Assembly: GCA_034142505.1 (NCBI GenBank)
Contig: JAWZDV010000052.1
Coordinates: 62,001 to 126,000, forward strand
Reading direction: 5' to 3'
DNA: 64,000 nucleotides
Source: Hungatella_A sp034142505
Lineage (GTDB): Bacteria > Bacillota > Clostridia > Lachnospirales > Lachnospiraceae
In this document: piece after piece, positions 26,431 through 35,512 of the stretch
Layout of the letters: every line of letters begins with the position of its first letter
Numbering within the stretch: position 1 is the stretch's first letter
The notes under the pieces: generated by a model
What the model saw: the letters and a program-made list of their open reading frames with translations, nothing else
What the model was told of the DNA's origin: nothing
Databases searched by the model: none
Made by a program: the position numbers and the translations under genes

Positions 26431-26456
26431 ACGCTTAGTCTGAGGAGGGAAAGTTG

Positions 26457-27719
26457 ATGAGAATTGCAATGTTTACCAATAATTATAAACCGTTTATCGG
26501 CGGAGTGCCGGTTTCAATCGAACAGCTGTCGGATGGCCTTCGGGAGCTTGGCCATACTGTCTATATTTTTGCACCGGATTACGGTGTGGAGGAGACGGAT
26601 GAATATGTGATTCGTTATCGGACACTCTATCAGAAAGAGGAAAAAGGCCTTGTGGTAGGCAATTGTTTTGACCGTGAAGTGGAGAAACGGTTCCGGGAGC
26701 TGCATTTTGACGTCATCCATGTCCATCATCCCATGGTGTCCGGCTATATGGCATTGTATCTTGGAAAAAAATACAATGTGCCGGTGGCGTACACCTATCA
26801 CACCCGGTATGAAGATTATCTTCACTATTTTAAGGTGTTTCAGAAAATGCAGGACCACGACCGGCTGTTCCACGGCGTCACGAAATACAGCAGAGAGGTG
26901 CTGGTGCCAAGATATATGGCGGCGTTTGCCAACCAGTGCGACCAGATCTTTGCCCCCACGAGGCTGATGAAGGATTTTATGCTGAAACAGGGGGTTGATA
27001 CCAGGATCACGATTCTGCCGACGGGGCTGCGGGATGGCGCGTTTGTGAAAAATGAGTCAAAGTCGGCAGCGATCCGGGAACGTTATCTCGGCGGAAGAAC
27101 GTATCTGTTTTGCACCATCGCCAGACTGGAGAAGGAAAAGAACTTAGATTTCCTTCTGGACGGAATCCGGGAGCTGAAGGAACAGATCGGAGACAGCTTC
27201 TGCCTGATGCTGATTGGCGAGGGCAGTGAGCGGGCGCATCTGACAGCCAGGCTGAAAGCGGAGGGGCTGGAACGCCAGGTGGTCCTGATCGGCCGGGTTC
27301 CCAATGAAGAGATCCGGGATTACCAGTTCGCCAGCGACGCCTTTTTGTTCACCTCCAAGTCGGAGACCCAGGGCATTGTTCTTTTGGAGGCCATGGCATC
27401 GGGAAGCCCTGTGGTCGCGTTGAAGGCCAGCGGCGTGGTGGATGTGGTGCGGAATGGATTTAACGGATATATGACAGAAGAATCGGTGGCCGAGTGGGTC
27501 ATGGCAGTGAGAAAAACGGTGGAACAGCCGGACCAGTACCGGTGGATGAGTGCCCAGGCGGCGCTGACAGCTGCAAATTACCGCAATTCTTTTATTGCCC
27601 GGGAGGCCGAAATGCAATATACTGAAATGATCAATACAAAGAAACCTGCAAAATTGTGGAAGATACCCGCAGGATGGAGAGGAGAGTTACATGGACAAAG
27701 ACCATATACTGCTTGTTGA
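26457..27719 (+). CDS. GT4 glycosyltransferase (glycolipid synthase-like)
   Basis: 420 aa from ATG 26457, which has GAGGAGGG upstream; the preceding TTG is less likely. GT-B fold: N-terminal MFTNNYKPFIGGVPVSIEQL acceptor domain, and C-terminal donor domain with the EX7E region KSETQGIVLLEAMASG. Best resemblance is to diacylglycerol alpha-glucosyltransferases that make glucolipids at the inner membrane face; the acceptor is inferred. Its 3' end overlaps the response regulator gene by 29 nt. Confidence 0.85.
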   Translation: MRIAMFTNNYKPFIGGVPVSIEQLSDGLRELGHTVYIFAPDYGVEETDEYVIRYRTLYQKEEKGLVVGNCFDREVEKRFRELHFDVIHVHHPMVSGYMALYLGKKYNVPVAYTYHTRYEDYLHYFKVFQKMQDHDRLFHGVTKYSREVLVPRYMAAFANQCDQIFAPTRLMKDFMLKQGVDTRITILPTGLRDGAFVKNESKSAAIRERYLGGRTYLFCTIARLEKEKNLDFLLDGIRELKEQIGDSFCLMLIGEGSERAHLTARLKAEGLERQVVLIGRVPNEEIRDYQFASDAFLFTSKSETQGIVLLEAMASGSPVVALKASGVVDVVRNGFNGYMTEESVAEWVMAVRKTVEQPDQYRWMSAQAALTAANYRNSFIAREAEMQYTEMINTKKPAKLWKIPAGWRGELHGQRPYTAC

Positions 27720-28404
27720 GGATGATAAAGAGATCCGGGAGGGCGTGGAAATATTCTTGAAAAGCCAGGGCTATGTGGTGTTTCAGGCGGCGGATGGCGT
27801 GGAGGGGCTGGAGATTCTTGAACGCGAGGAGATCCATCTGGCCATAGTCGATATTATGATGCCAAGGATGGACGGAATCACCATGACAGCCAGGCTGAGG
27901 GAACGCTATGATTTTCCCGTCATTTTCTTATCGGCGAAATCGGAGGAGATGGACAAGGTTCTGGGGCTCAACATCGGGGCGGACGATTATATCACGAAGC
28001 CGTTCACCCCGATGGAGCTGATGGCCCGGGTGAATTCCCAGCTGAGGAGGTACCACCGATTTCTGGACCAGATAAATTCCAGCCAGAAGGAGGAAAACCC
28101 GAAGATTCACCGTCTGGGCGGCCTGGAGGTCAACGAGGAGACCGTGGAGGTGCTGGTGGATGACCGTCCGGTGAAGATCACGCCCATTGAGTTCAAGATT
28201 CTGCTGCTGTTGCTGCAAAGTCCCGGCCGGGTATTTCCGGCGGAGGAAATCTATGAGCGGGTCTGGAATGAGCGGGCGGTGAACACGGACACGGTGATGG
28301 TTCATATCAGAAATCTCCGGGAGAAAATTGAAGTGAATCCGAAGGAGCCAAAATATTTAAAGGTGGTGTGGGGAGTTGGGTATAAAATTGAAAAACAGGC
28401 ATAG
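27691..28404 (+). CDS. OmpR/PhoB-type response regulator
   Basis: 237 aa. Receiver domain with EDDKE acidic pair, phospho-acceptor Asp in LAIVDIMMPRMDG and Lys in ITKPFTPMEL. Winged-helix output domain with KITPIEFKILLLLLQSPG and DTVMVHIRNLREKIE. A GGAGAGG site lies inside the glycosyltransferase gene, so translation is coupled. Cognate kinase follows with a 29-nt overlap. Confidence 0.94.
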   Translation: MDKDHILLVEDDKEIREGVEIFLKSQGYVVFQAADGVEGLEILEREEIHLAIVDIMMPRMDGITMTARLRERYDFPVIFLSAKSEEMDKVLGLNIGADDYITKPFTPMELMARVNSQLRRYHRFLDQINSSQKEENPKIHRLGGLEVNEETVEVLVDDRPVKITPIEFKILLLLLQSPGRVFPAEEIYERVWNERAVNTDTVMVHIRNLREKIEVNPKEPKYLKVVWGVGYKIEKQA

Positions 28405-30673
28405 GTATGGAATCTGGCTCGTCCTCGCGCTGATCCTGGCGGTGTCGGCGGCTACGGTGCGGCTCTATCCCTACATGCAAAACCGGGCCGAGAGTTTTCG
28501 TGAGACCAGAAGCCGGGACATGGGAACCATTCCCGGGGATCTGGACCAGCTGGTGTCTCAGATGGTGAACACCAGCTATGTGGCCTACTGGGATTCGATC
28601 CAGGAGCGGGAAGAAAAGGCGCTGACGGCCTCCCAGGTCTTTCTGCCGGGGCTGGAGGAAGCGATGTACCAGGCGCTTAAGGAGGACAATGAAATCTTCC
28701 TGGGAGAGAAGGCGGATGTGGGAGTCCCACGGTATACGGGAAACGATTATCAGAATCTGAAAGAAAACATGGACAGCTTGGGGCGGGAGTGGAAACAGAA
28801 GTATCATCATTACAGTCCGGTCCTTCATTATCAGCTTCTGGACCGGCAGGGGCGGGAGATTCGAAGCAATGTGAAGAATTCGGCAGTCTTTTTTTCCTCG
28901 GAATTGAAGCCGGATGAAATTCAGGCAGTCTTCGATTTTCAAAGCTCCGGCAGCTGCAAAGGGGAATTGCTGGAAGGGGAAGGCTGTGATTTGGAACAAC
29001 TTCGTCTGGCAATCGAAGCATATGAATTCTACGACCCGCTGGAGGCAAGGACGGATTCCGGGTACCTGTACAGCGGTGTCAATTTTTCCGGGCCAAAAGA
29101 TTACCGGGTGCGGTTCCGCTGCAGTCCGGAGGCATTTGCCAGTCTGACTCCTGATTCGCCGGATAATCTGGGGACGGGGCTGGAAGTGAATGATTACCTG
29201 TTTGGCGGCGGGTATCTGACGGTGATTCTGATCATGGGCATCATTCTGGTTTTGGCGGCCCTGTTTCTGCCCGGGGTGCAAAGTCTGCGGCTGGGGTACA
29301 GTCCCTGGTGCCGGCTGGCGCTGGAACCCTTGTGCGGCGCTGCTATCATGTGGGGAAGCGTGGCGGCGGGAGGCAGATGGCCGGTGAAGCTGATTATGGG
29401 GTATATGGATGGAAGTCTGGTGGAGGAGTTTGTGAAGGCGGAATTTCAGCCGGCAGCAGCTTCGGGACTGGCGCTGCTCGTCAACCTGGGCTTCTGGGCG
29501 GCCATGTACGGCCTGCTTTACTGGATGGTGCTGTGTCTGCGCCCCCTCTTTTTCATGGGCTTGGGGCGGTATCTGGCGGAGCGTTCCTGGATCGGGCGGG
29601 GGCTTGTCCGCCTGTCCGGCAGTCTGCACCAGAGCATGACGGTCTTAAAGGAGACGGACTGGTCCGAGAATTCCTATAAGAGAATCCGAAACATGGTCAT
29701 CGCCAACTTTGTGATCCTGTCCCTGATTACCGTGCTGTGGCTGGGAGGAATCCTGGCGCTGGCCGTCTACTCGCTGTTTTTATTTGTCATCCTGAAAAAA
29801 TACAACGACAGGCTGAAACAAGCCTATGACACCCTGGTAAATGCCGTCAGCCGGATCGCGGCCGGGGAGCTGGATGTGGAGATCACGGAGGATTTTGGCA
29901 TCTTTACCCCTTTAAAAGAGCAGTTGTTGAAGATTCAGACCGGCTTACAACACGCGGTGGCCCAGGAGGTGAAAAGCGAGCGGACCAAGGCGGAGCTGAT
30001 CACCAATGTGTCCCACGATTTAAAAACTCCGCTGACAGCCATCATCACCTACGTCAACTTGTTGAAAAATGACAATCTGACAAAGGAAGAGAGGGATTCC
30101 TATATCGAAATTCTGGACAGGAAATCCATGCGGTTGAAATCTCTGATCGAGGATTTGTTTGAGGTGACGAAGGCAAGCAGCGGCAGTATCTCTCTCCACA
30201 TGACGGATGTGGACGTGGTAAGCTTATTAAAACAGGTGCGTCTGGAACTGTCCGACAAAATAGAGGAGAGTGAGATCGAGTTCCGGCTGCAGCTGCCGGA
30301 GGAGAAAGTGATCTTAAGGCTGGATGGGCAGAAGACCTACCGCGTCTTTGAAAATCTGATGGTCAATATCCTGAAATACGCCATGCCGCAAACCAGGGCC
30401 TATCTGGAAATCCGGCCGGAGGAGACCGGAGTCACCGTCTCCATGCGGAACATTTCCGCCAGGGAGCTTCATGTGTCGCCGGAGGACTTGACGGAACGGT
30501 TTGTCCGGGGTGACGAGTCGCGGAACACGGATGGCTCCGGCTTGGGGCTGGCGATCGCCAGAGCCTTTGTGGAAGCCCAGGGCGGAACCATGCACATCCT
30601 TGTGGAGGATGACGTATTTAAAGTAGTGATCTTCTGGAGGTATCCGGAGGAAGAGAAAAACGGAAACGGATAA
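28376..30673 (+). CDS. Membrane sensor histidine kinase
   Basis: About 765 aa. The start is uncertain: TTG 28376 or TTG 28388, both inside the regulator gene. First membrane segment directly after the N-terminus, an extracytoplasmic region of about 240 residues, then five or so membrane segments (residues about 275-480) and a HAMP-like stretch. The kinase core has the phospho-acceptor in NVSHDLKTPLTAI, an N box (FENLMVNILKYA) and G box GSGLGLAIARAFVE. The multi-pass sensor suggests it detects a membrane or envelope state, in keeping with the DedA and glycolipid genes upstream. Confidence 0.92.
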   Translation: MGIKLKNRHRYGIWLVLALILAVSAATVRLYPYMQNRAESFRETRSRDMGTIPGDLDQLVSQMVNTSYVAYWDSIQEREEKALTASQVFLPGLEEAMYQALKEDNEIFLGEKADVGVPRYTGNDYQNLKENMDSLGREWKQKYHHYSPVLHYQLLDRQGREIRSNVKNSAVFFSSELKPDEIQAVFDFQSSGSCKGELLEGEGCDLEQLRLAIEAYEFYDPLEARTDSGYLYSGVNFSGPKDYRVRFRCSPEAFASLTPDSPDNLGTGLEVNDYLFGGGYLTVILIMGIILVLAALFLPGVQSLRLGYSPWCRLALEPLCGAAIMWGSVAAGGRWPVKLIMGYMDGSLVEEFVKAEFQPAAASGLALLVNLGFWAAMYGLLYWMVLCLRPLFFMGLGRYLAERSWIGRGLVRLSGSLHQSMTVLKETDWSENSYKRIRNMVIANFVILSLITVLWLGGILALAVYSLFLFVILKKYNDRLKQAYDTLVNAVSRIAAGELDVEITEDFGIFTPLKEQLLKIQTGLQHAVAQEVKSERTKAELITNVSHDLKTPLTAIITYVNLLKNDNLTKEERDSYIEILDRKSMRLKSLIEDLFEVTKASSGSISLHMTDVDVVSLLKQVRLELSDKIEESEIEFRLQLPEEKVILRLDGQKTYRVFENLMVNILKYAMPQTRAYLEIRPEETGVTVSMRNISARELHVSPEDLTERFVRGDESRNTDGSGLGLAIARAFVEAQGGTMHILVEDDVFKVVIFWRYPEEEKNGNG

Positions 30674-30693
30674 CAAGAGCGGACAGCAGATCA

Positions 30694-30768
30694 GACATTC
30701 TGCGGCCATCATCGTAATCATGATCCTATGGATATGATTGCGGGGGTGGCCCGGGATGTCTTTTTTTG
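30694..30768 (+). terminator. Long-stem terminator after the sensor kinase gene
   Basis: Nested pairs GACAT/ATGTC, GGCCA/TGGCC and CGTAATCAT/ATGATTGCG, ending in TTTTTTT at about 30761. Confidence 0.75.
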
Positions 30769-30933
30769 ATGCATGGAAATCAAAATATCTCATAATTAGA
30801 TATTTTCAATAGAAAATTGAAATATAGTGGAAAAATATGGAAATTTGTAAGCGCGGCGTAAGCAACTGCAACTATAATGGTAAACAGAACAGAGGATGAA
30901 CTGCTCCATAAGAAAACCGGGGGAGGATTCGGA

Positions 30934-32688
30934 GTGAAAAATAATAAATTGTTCAAAGCCAACCTGCTGATCAGTGTAATTCTGGTTGTTGGTTTTCTGC
31001 TTACCGCAGTCTTAAGCAGTGATATCAGCAAACAGACCCTGTTTTGCTGGCCGGTGGGGATGTCCTGTCTGGTGATTGGGGGAATGATCCTGGCGATTCT
31101 CCTGATTATCAATTCGGTGATCCGCCGGTTTCACACACAGGTGACGGAGCTGGTGGAGGAGAGACAGGCGTATTTTAAGAAAGCGACGGAACAGCTCTAT
31201 GAGAGCATCTACGAGATGAATCTGACACGGAACTGTTATGTGGGAAAGACAACGGAGGAGTATTTTAAGAGTATGGGGGCCGGCGGGCTGCCTTTTGACC
31301 AGGGACTGCGGGTGATTGCGAAGAAACAGATCAAAGAAGAATACCAGGATGGCTACATCTCCATGTTTTCGCCGGACCATGCCATAAGGGAGTATCAGGC
31401 GGGAAATAACCACCTGCGCTATGATTTCATGAGCCGGGAAGATGGAGGGGAGTACCGCTGGATGCGGGTGGATGCCTATCTGTTTTACTCGGAGGAGAGC
31501 CGGTCTGTTCATATGTTTGCGTACCGCAAGAATATTGACAGGGAGAAGAAAAAGGAGCTGCTGGCGGCCACGGATGAGATGACCGGCCTGTACTCCAAGA
31601 AGGTGACGGAACGGCTGATCAAAAAGCAGATTCTGGAGAGCGGGAATGTGATATACGCATTCTTTATTTTTGATATCGATAATTTCAAGCAGGTCAACGA
31701 CACCTTCGGGCACTCCTTCGGGGATTTCTGCATCTGCCGGTTTACCCAGACGATCCGGGACCATTTTGGAACGGAGGATATCCTCGGGAGAATCGGGGGA
31801 GACGAATTTGTGGCGTTTACGAAGGTCTCCGGCCGGGAGGAAGCGAATCGGCGGGCGGAGGAATTGACCGGTTTGTTGAACATGCTGCTTCAAAAAGATG
31901 ATAACCGGTGCAGAATCACAGCCAGTCTTGGGGTGGCGCTGTACCCGGCGGACGGCGTTAGTTTTGAGGAACTGTACCTGAGCGCGGACGAAGCGTTATA
32001 CCGGACAAAACAGAGGGGGAAAAATGGGTACACGCTGAAGGAGGAGGAGACGGGAAAGAGAGGGGAGACGCCGCTGTGGCCCGGGGACGCCTGGCCGGAC
32101 AACTCCCTGGCGGTGATGCAGAGCCAGATACAGCCTCATTTTCTTTATAATTCGCTGATTGGGATCAAGCAGCTGTGTGACACCGATCCGGGCAGAGCGT
32201 CGGAGGCGCTGCAGCATTTCTGCCTGTTTCTCAGACAAAATTTAGAGTCGCTTTCGGACATGAACCTGATTCCCTTTGAGAAGGAAATGATTCATGTGCG
32301 GGAGTTTCTTTATCTGGAAAAAATGCGGTTCGGGGATAAGCTGTCGGTGGAGACACGGCTCTTGGCGACTGATTTTCTCCTGCCTTCCCTCACCTTACAG
32401 CCTCTGGTGGAAAATGCGGTCCGCCACGGCATCAGGAAGAAAAAGGGAGGGGGGACGGTGACGATCAAAACGGAGGAGAGCGGGCAGGAGGTCATCATCA
32501 CCGTTGCGGATGACGGCGCCGGTTTTGACACGGGGAAAATGCCGGAGGACGGACAGCTGCATCTGGGACTTTCCAATGTAAGGAAGCGGCTGGAAGCGCA
32601 GTGCGGCGGTTCTTTGCAGATTCAGAGCAAAAGGGGCGTGGGGACGGTAGCCACCATAATCCTGCCGCTAAGGAGGAACGTACGTTGA
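30934..32688 (+). CDS. PAS-GGDEF-histidine kinase fusion protein
   Basis: 584 aa from GTG 30934, set by GGGGGAGGA 7 nt upstream; an in-frame ATG at 30877 lacks a site. Two membrane segments (about residues 8-60), a PAS-like domain to about 215, and a GGDEF domain with intact GGDEF and DIDNFKQVNDTFGH, but no RxxD inhibitory site in front. Then a LytS/YesM-type kinase domain with the His in QIQPHFLYNSL, N box QPLVENAVRHG and G box LGLSNVRKRLE. It may both make c-di-GMP and phosphorylate the regulator encoded next. The genes overlap by 4 nt. Confidence 0.88.
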   Translation: MKNNKLFKANLLISVILVVGFLLTAVLSSDISKQTLFCWPVGMSCLVIGGMILAILLIINSVIRRFHTQVTELVEERQAYFKKATEQLYESIYEMNLTRNCYVGKTTEEYFKSMGAGGLPFDQGLRVIAKKQIKEEYQDGYISMFSPDHAIREYQAGNNHLRYDFMSREDGGEYRWMRVDAYLFYSEESRSVHMFAYRKNIDREKKKELLAATDEMTGLYSKKVTERLIKKQILESGNVIYAFFIFDIDNFKQVNDTFGHSFGDFCICRFTQTIRDHFGTEDILGRIGGDEFVAFTKVSGREEANRRAEELTGLLNMLLQKDDNRCRITASLGVALYPADGVSFEELYLSADEALYRTKQRGKNGYTLKEEETGKRGETPLWPGDAWPDNSLAVMQSQIQPHFLYNSLIGIKQLCDTDPGRASEALQHFCLFLRQNLESLSDMNLIPFEKEMIHVREFLYLEKMRFGDKLSVETRLLATDFLLPSLTLQPLVENAVRHGIRKKKGGGTVTIKTEESGQEVIITVADDGAGFDTGKMPEDGQLHLGLSNVRKRLEAQCGGSLQIQSKRGVGTVATIILPLRRNVR

Positions 32689-33488
32689 ACATCATGGTGG
32701 TGGATGATGAGAGGCTGGTCATGGATCACATGCTGGGACTGGTAAAGCGGGTGGCGCCGGATGCCGTGGCTGTGGGTTTTACGGAGCCGGAGGACGCCTG
32801 TTCCTACTTATTGGAGAACCGGGTGGATATCGTTTTTCTGGATGTGGAGATGGGAGAACTTGGCGGGATTACTTTGGCAGAGCGGTGCAAGGAATTGTGC
32901 CCGGAGATCAATCTCATCTTCGTAACCGGATATTCCCAGTATATGAAAGAGGCATTCCGCCTTCACGCCAGCGGCTATCTGATGAAGCCGGTCAGCGAGG
33001 AGGAACTGCGGGACGAGCTTGACAACCTGCGGTATCCGCTGCCAAAGGAACAGGACCGTCGTGTAAAGATTCAGACCTTTGGAAATTTTGAGATTTTTTT
33101 AAACGGAAAACCGGTTGATTTACCCCGGACCAAGTGCCGGGAATGTCTGGCCTACTTAGTAGACCGGAAGGGGGCCAGAGTATCCATGCCGGAGCTGGCC
33201 TCCATTTTATGGGGGGACAGACCCTATGACAGAAAGGTGCAAAACAGCACCCACCAGGTGATTTTTGCGCTGATGAAGGCGTTAAAGCAGGTGGGGATTC
33301 AGGATATTATCATCAAAAACCGGCGGGAACTGGCCATTGACCCGGAGAAGGTGGACTGTGATTACTATGCGGCGTTAAATGGGGATTTGGAGCAGATGAA
33401 CGCTTTTACGGGGGAGTATATGACGAATTACAGCTGGGCGGAATTTACGCTGGGAGGACTCAGCGAAAACCGGTTCAGCCGGGGGTGA
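32685..33488 (+). CDS. Response regulator with SARP-like winged-helix output
   Basis: 267 aa from TTG 32685, which has AAGGAGG 8 nt upstream and overlaps the kinase stop by 4 nt. Receiver domain (MVVDDERLVMDHM, phospho-acceptor in VDIVFLDVEMGELGG, Lys in YLMKPVSEEEL). The output is a winged helix of the Trans_reg_C/SARP type (VKIQTFGNFEIFLNGKPV, ELASILWGDRPYDRKVQN). It should act on DNA under control of the GGDEF-kinase. No LytTR domain is present although the kinase is LytS-like. Confidence 0.88.
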   Translation: MNIMVVDDERLVMDHMLGLVKRVAPDAVAVGFTEPEDACSYLLENRVDIVFLDVEMGELGGITLAERCKELCPEINLIFVTGYSQYMKEAFRLHASGYLMKPVSEEELRDELDNLRYPLPKEQDRRVKIQTFGNFEIFLNGKPVDLPRTKCRECLAYLVDRKGARVSMPELASILWGDRPYDRKVQNSTHQVIFALMKALKQVGIQDIIIKNRRELAIDPEKVDCDYYAALNGDLEQMNAFTGEYMTNYSWAEFTLGGLSENRFSRG

Positions 33489-33579
33489 CAGACGGGGAAA
33501 ACCGGCGGATATCTGCTTGACGGCGCATGCAATCCGTATTACATTATAGGTAAAAGACACAAAAGGAGGGGAGTGCCGG

Positions 33580-34908
33580 ATGCAGATGGAACAGATGTCG
33601 CTGTTTGATGACAGGCAGGTTTACAATCCGCTGGCAAGCAGGCTGAGGCCGGAGCGCCTGGAGGATTTCGTGGGGCAGAAGCATCTGCTGGGGGAGGGAA
33701 AGCTTCTTCGCCAGCTGATTGACCAGGACCGGATCACCTCCATGATCTTCTGGGGGCCGCCGGGAGTGGGGAAGACAACGCTGGCCAGCATTATCGCCGG
33801 CAGAACCCATGCCCGGTTTATCAATTTCAGCGCGGTGACCAGCGGAATCAAAGAGATTAAGGACGTGATGGCCCAGGCGGAGGAGAGCCGGCGGATGGGA
33901 ACCAAAACGGTGGTGTTTGTGGACGAGATCCATCGTTTTAATAAGGCGCAGCAGGACGCGTTTCTGCCCTATGTGGAGAAAGGGAGCATTATTCTGATCG
34001 GAGCGACGACGGAGAATCCTTCGTTTGAGATCAATGCGGCCCTTTTATCTCGGTGCAAGGTCTTTGTGCTCCAGGCTCTGGAAAAGGAGGACTTGGAGGA
34101 TTTGCTGAAACGGGCCCTGAAGAATCAGAAGGGGTTTGGGTTTCTCAACATTGATATCTCGGATGATATGATCGGCATGATAGCGGAGTTTGCAGGCGGG
34201 GATGCCCGGACGGCGTTAAACACGTTGGAGATGGCGGTGAATAACGGGGAGATCAGTGCCGAGAAAACTACAGTGACTTTGGAAACGCTGAAACAGTGTA
34301 TCGGGAAGCGGACGCTGCTCTACGATAAGAAAGGGGAGGAGCATTACAACCTGATCTCGGCCCTTCACAAATCCATGAGAAACAGCGACCCGGACGCGGC
34401 CGTCTACTGGCTGGCCAGGATGCTGGAGGCGGGGGAGGACCCGCTGTATGTGGCGAGACGGCTGGTACGGTTTGCCAGCGAGGATATCGGGATGGCGGAC
34501 AGCCAGGCGCTGACTCTGGCTGTGTCGGTGTACCAGGCCTGTCATTTTCTGGGAATGCCGGAGTGCAACGTCCATTTGAGTCACGCCGTGATCTATTTAT
34601 CCATGGCGCCCAAGACCAATTCGGCATACATGGCCTACGAGTCCGCAAAGCTGGACGCTCAGACCATGCTGGCGGAGCCGGTACCCTTACAAATCCGCAA
34701 CGCGCCCACCAGTCTGATGAGGGAATTGCATTACGGGGAAGACTATGTCTATGCTCATGACACGGAGGAAAAGGTAGCCCGCATGCAGTGTCTGCCGGAT
34801 TCTTTGAAGGATAAGACCTACTATCGCCCTGGAGTCCAGGGAGCGGAGGCGGAGGTGAAGGAGAAGCTGAATGCGGTGAAACGGTGGAAGGATGGGGGAG
34901 AATCATAG
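33580..34908 (+). CDS. rarA: Replication-associated recombination protein A (MgsA)
   Basis: 442 aa, usual length. AAA+ ATPase with Walker A GPPGVGKTTLA, Walker B VVFVDEIHRFNKAQQDAF and sensor 1 IGATTENPSFE, followed by the tetramerisation and C-terminal domains (DRVYLA-type region, MAPKTNSAYMAYESAK). It acts at stalled replication forks, unwinding DNA ends and helping gap repair. GGAGGGGAG lies ahead of the ATG. Confidence 0.95.
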   Translation: MQMEQMSLFDDRQVYNPLASRLRPERLEDFVGQKHLLGEGKLLRQLIDQDRITSMIFWGPPGVGKTTLASIIAGRTHARFINFSAVTSGIKEIKDVMAQAEESRRMGTKTVVFVDEIHRFNKAQQDAFLPYVEKGSIILIGATTENPSFEINAALLSRCKVFVLQALEKEDLEDLLKRALKNQKGFGFLNIDISDDMIGMIAEFAGGDARTALNTLEMAVNNGEISAEKTTVTLETLKQCIGKRTLLYDKKGEEHYNLISALHKSMRNSDPDAAVYWLARMLEAGEDPLYVARRLVRFASEDIGMADSQALTLAVSVYQACHFLGMPECNVHLSHAVIYLSMAPKTNSAYMAYESAKLDAQTMLAEPVPLQIRNAPTSLMRELHYGEDYVYAHDTEEKVARMQCLPDSLKDKTYYRPGVQGAEAEVKEKLNAVKRWKDGGES

Positions 34909-34932
34909 ATGTTTTTGGGCTATACTAAACAT

Positions 34933-34962
34933 TTGACAAAGACTGCCGTATCATGATATGCT
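34933..34962 (+). promoter_or_regulatory. Promoter-like sequence downstream of rarA
   Basis: TTGACA, 18 nt, TATGCT. The -35 is perfect and the -10 moderate. No ORF follows before a terminator 50 nt away, so the product, if any, is a short RNA. Confidence 0.4.
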
Positions 34963-34968
34963 GGTTAC

Positions 34969-35055
34969 GGAAAAGTAGCCAATTAATTCGGTGATCATGA
35001 ATTTTTTGCGAGAACAACCGCTCTGTATGCGAGGCAGAGCGGTTGTTTTCGTTTT
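34969..35055 (+). ncRNA. Candidate small RNA between rarA and ylxM
   Basis: Bounded by the promoter-like TTGACA/TATGCT pair and a clear terminator (ACAACCGCTCTG pairing with CAGAGCGGTTGT, then TTTTCGTTTTT, about 35014-35055). Length about 85 nt. No start codon with a ribosome site is inside. No known RNA family was recognised. The hairpin might merely be the rarA terminator, which is the main alternative. Confidence 0.3.
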
Positions 35056-35090
35056 TGGAGGGTATTTTGGAGGGTGTAAAGAAAAAACAC

Positions 35091-35119
35091 TTGACACCCC
35101 ACCGGCCATGTAGTATGAT
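35091..35119 (+). promoter_or_regulatory. Strong SigA promoter of ylxM-ffh
   Basis: TTGACA, exactly 17 nt, TATGAT. The leader before the ylxM ATG (35135) would be only about 9 nt. Confidence 0.8.
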
Positions 35120-35134
35120 AACACAGGTGATGAT

Positions 35135-35476
35135 ATGGAAAAGATTGTAGAGCAGGGAATCCTGTATGATTTTTACGGGGAACTGCTGACGGAGCATCAG
35201 AGACATATTTATGAAGACGTGGTTTTTAATGATCTGTCTCTCAGTGAGATCGCGAAGGAGCAGGGCATCAGCCGTCAGGGCGTTCATGATTTAATTAAAC
35301 GGTGCGACAGGATTCTGACAGGCTATGAAGAAAAATTACAGCTCATCCATAAATTTAACGAGACCAAACAGAAGGTGGCGGACATCCGCCAGCTGACGAA
35401 GGAATACCAGGAGACGGAAGATCCGGGGCTCCTGAAGAGAATCGAACAGATTGCAGGCGACATCATTGAACTTTAA
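35135..35476 (+). CDS. ylxM: YlxM helix-turn-helix protein of the SRP operon
   Basis: 113 aa, UPF0122 family. Sigma-70 region 4-like helix-turn-helix (LSLSEIAKEQGISRQGVHDL) followed by a coiled C-terminus. In Gram-positive bacteria YlxM is encoded beside ffh and modulates the signal recognition particle. The ffh gene follows 36 bp downstream, and a strong promoter lies directly ahead. Confidence 0.92.
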   Translation: MEKIVEQGILYDFYGELLTEHQRHIYEDVVFNDLSLSEIAKEQGISRQGVHDLIKRCDRILTGYEEKLQLIHKFNETKQKVADIRQLTKEYQETEDPGLLKRIEQIAGDIIEL

Positions 35477-35512
35477 GATTTGACTATTTGACTGCCTGGC
35501 AGGAGGTTTTTC

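Noticed and set aside
28307..29629. 440-codon open frame on the minus strand across the sensor kinase gene
   Set aside because: It lies wholly opposite a kinase with clear domains, has no ribosome site, and its product is rich in Pro, His and Gln with no recognisable fold, as expected for the antisense of a GC-rich gene.
34969..35055. SRP 4.5S RNA gene next to ffh
   Set aside because: Too short, and no GGAA/GNRA-capped helix 8 pattern was found. Kept only as an unassigned small-RNA candidate.
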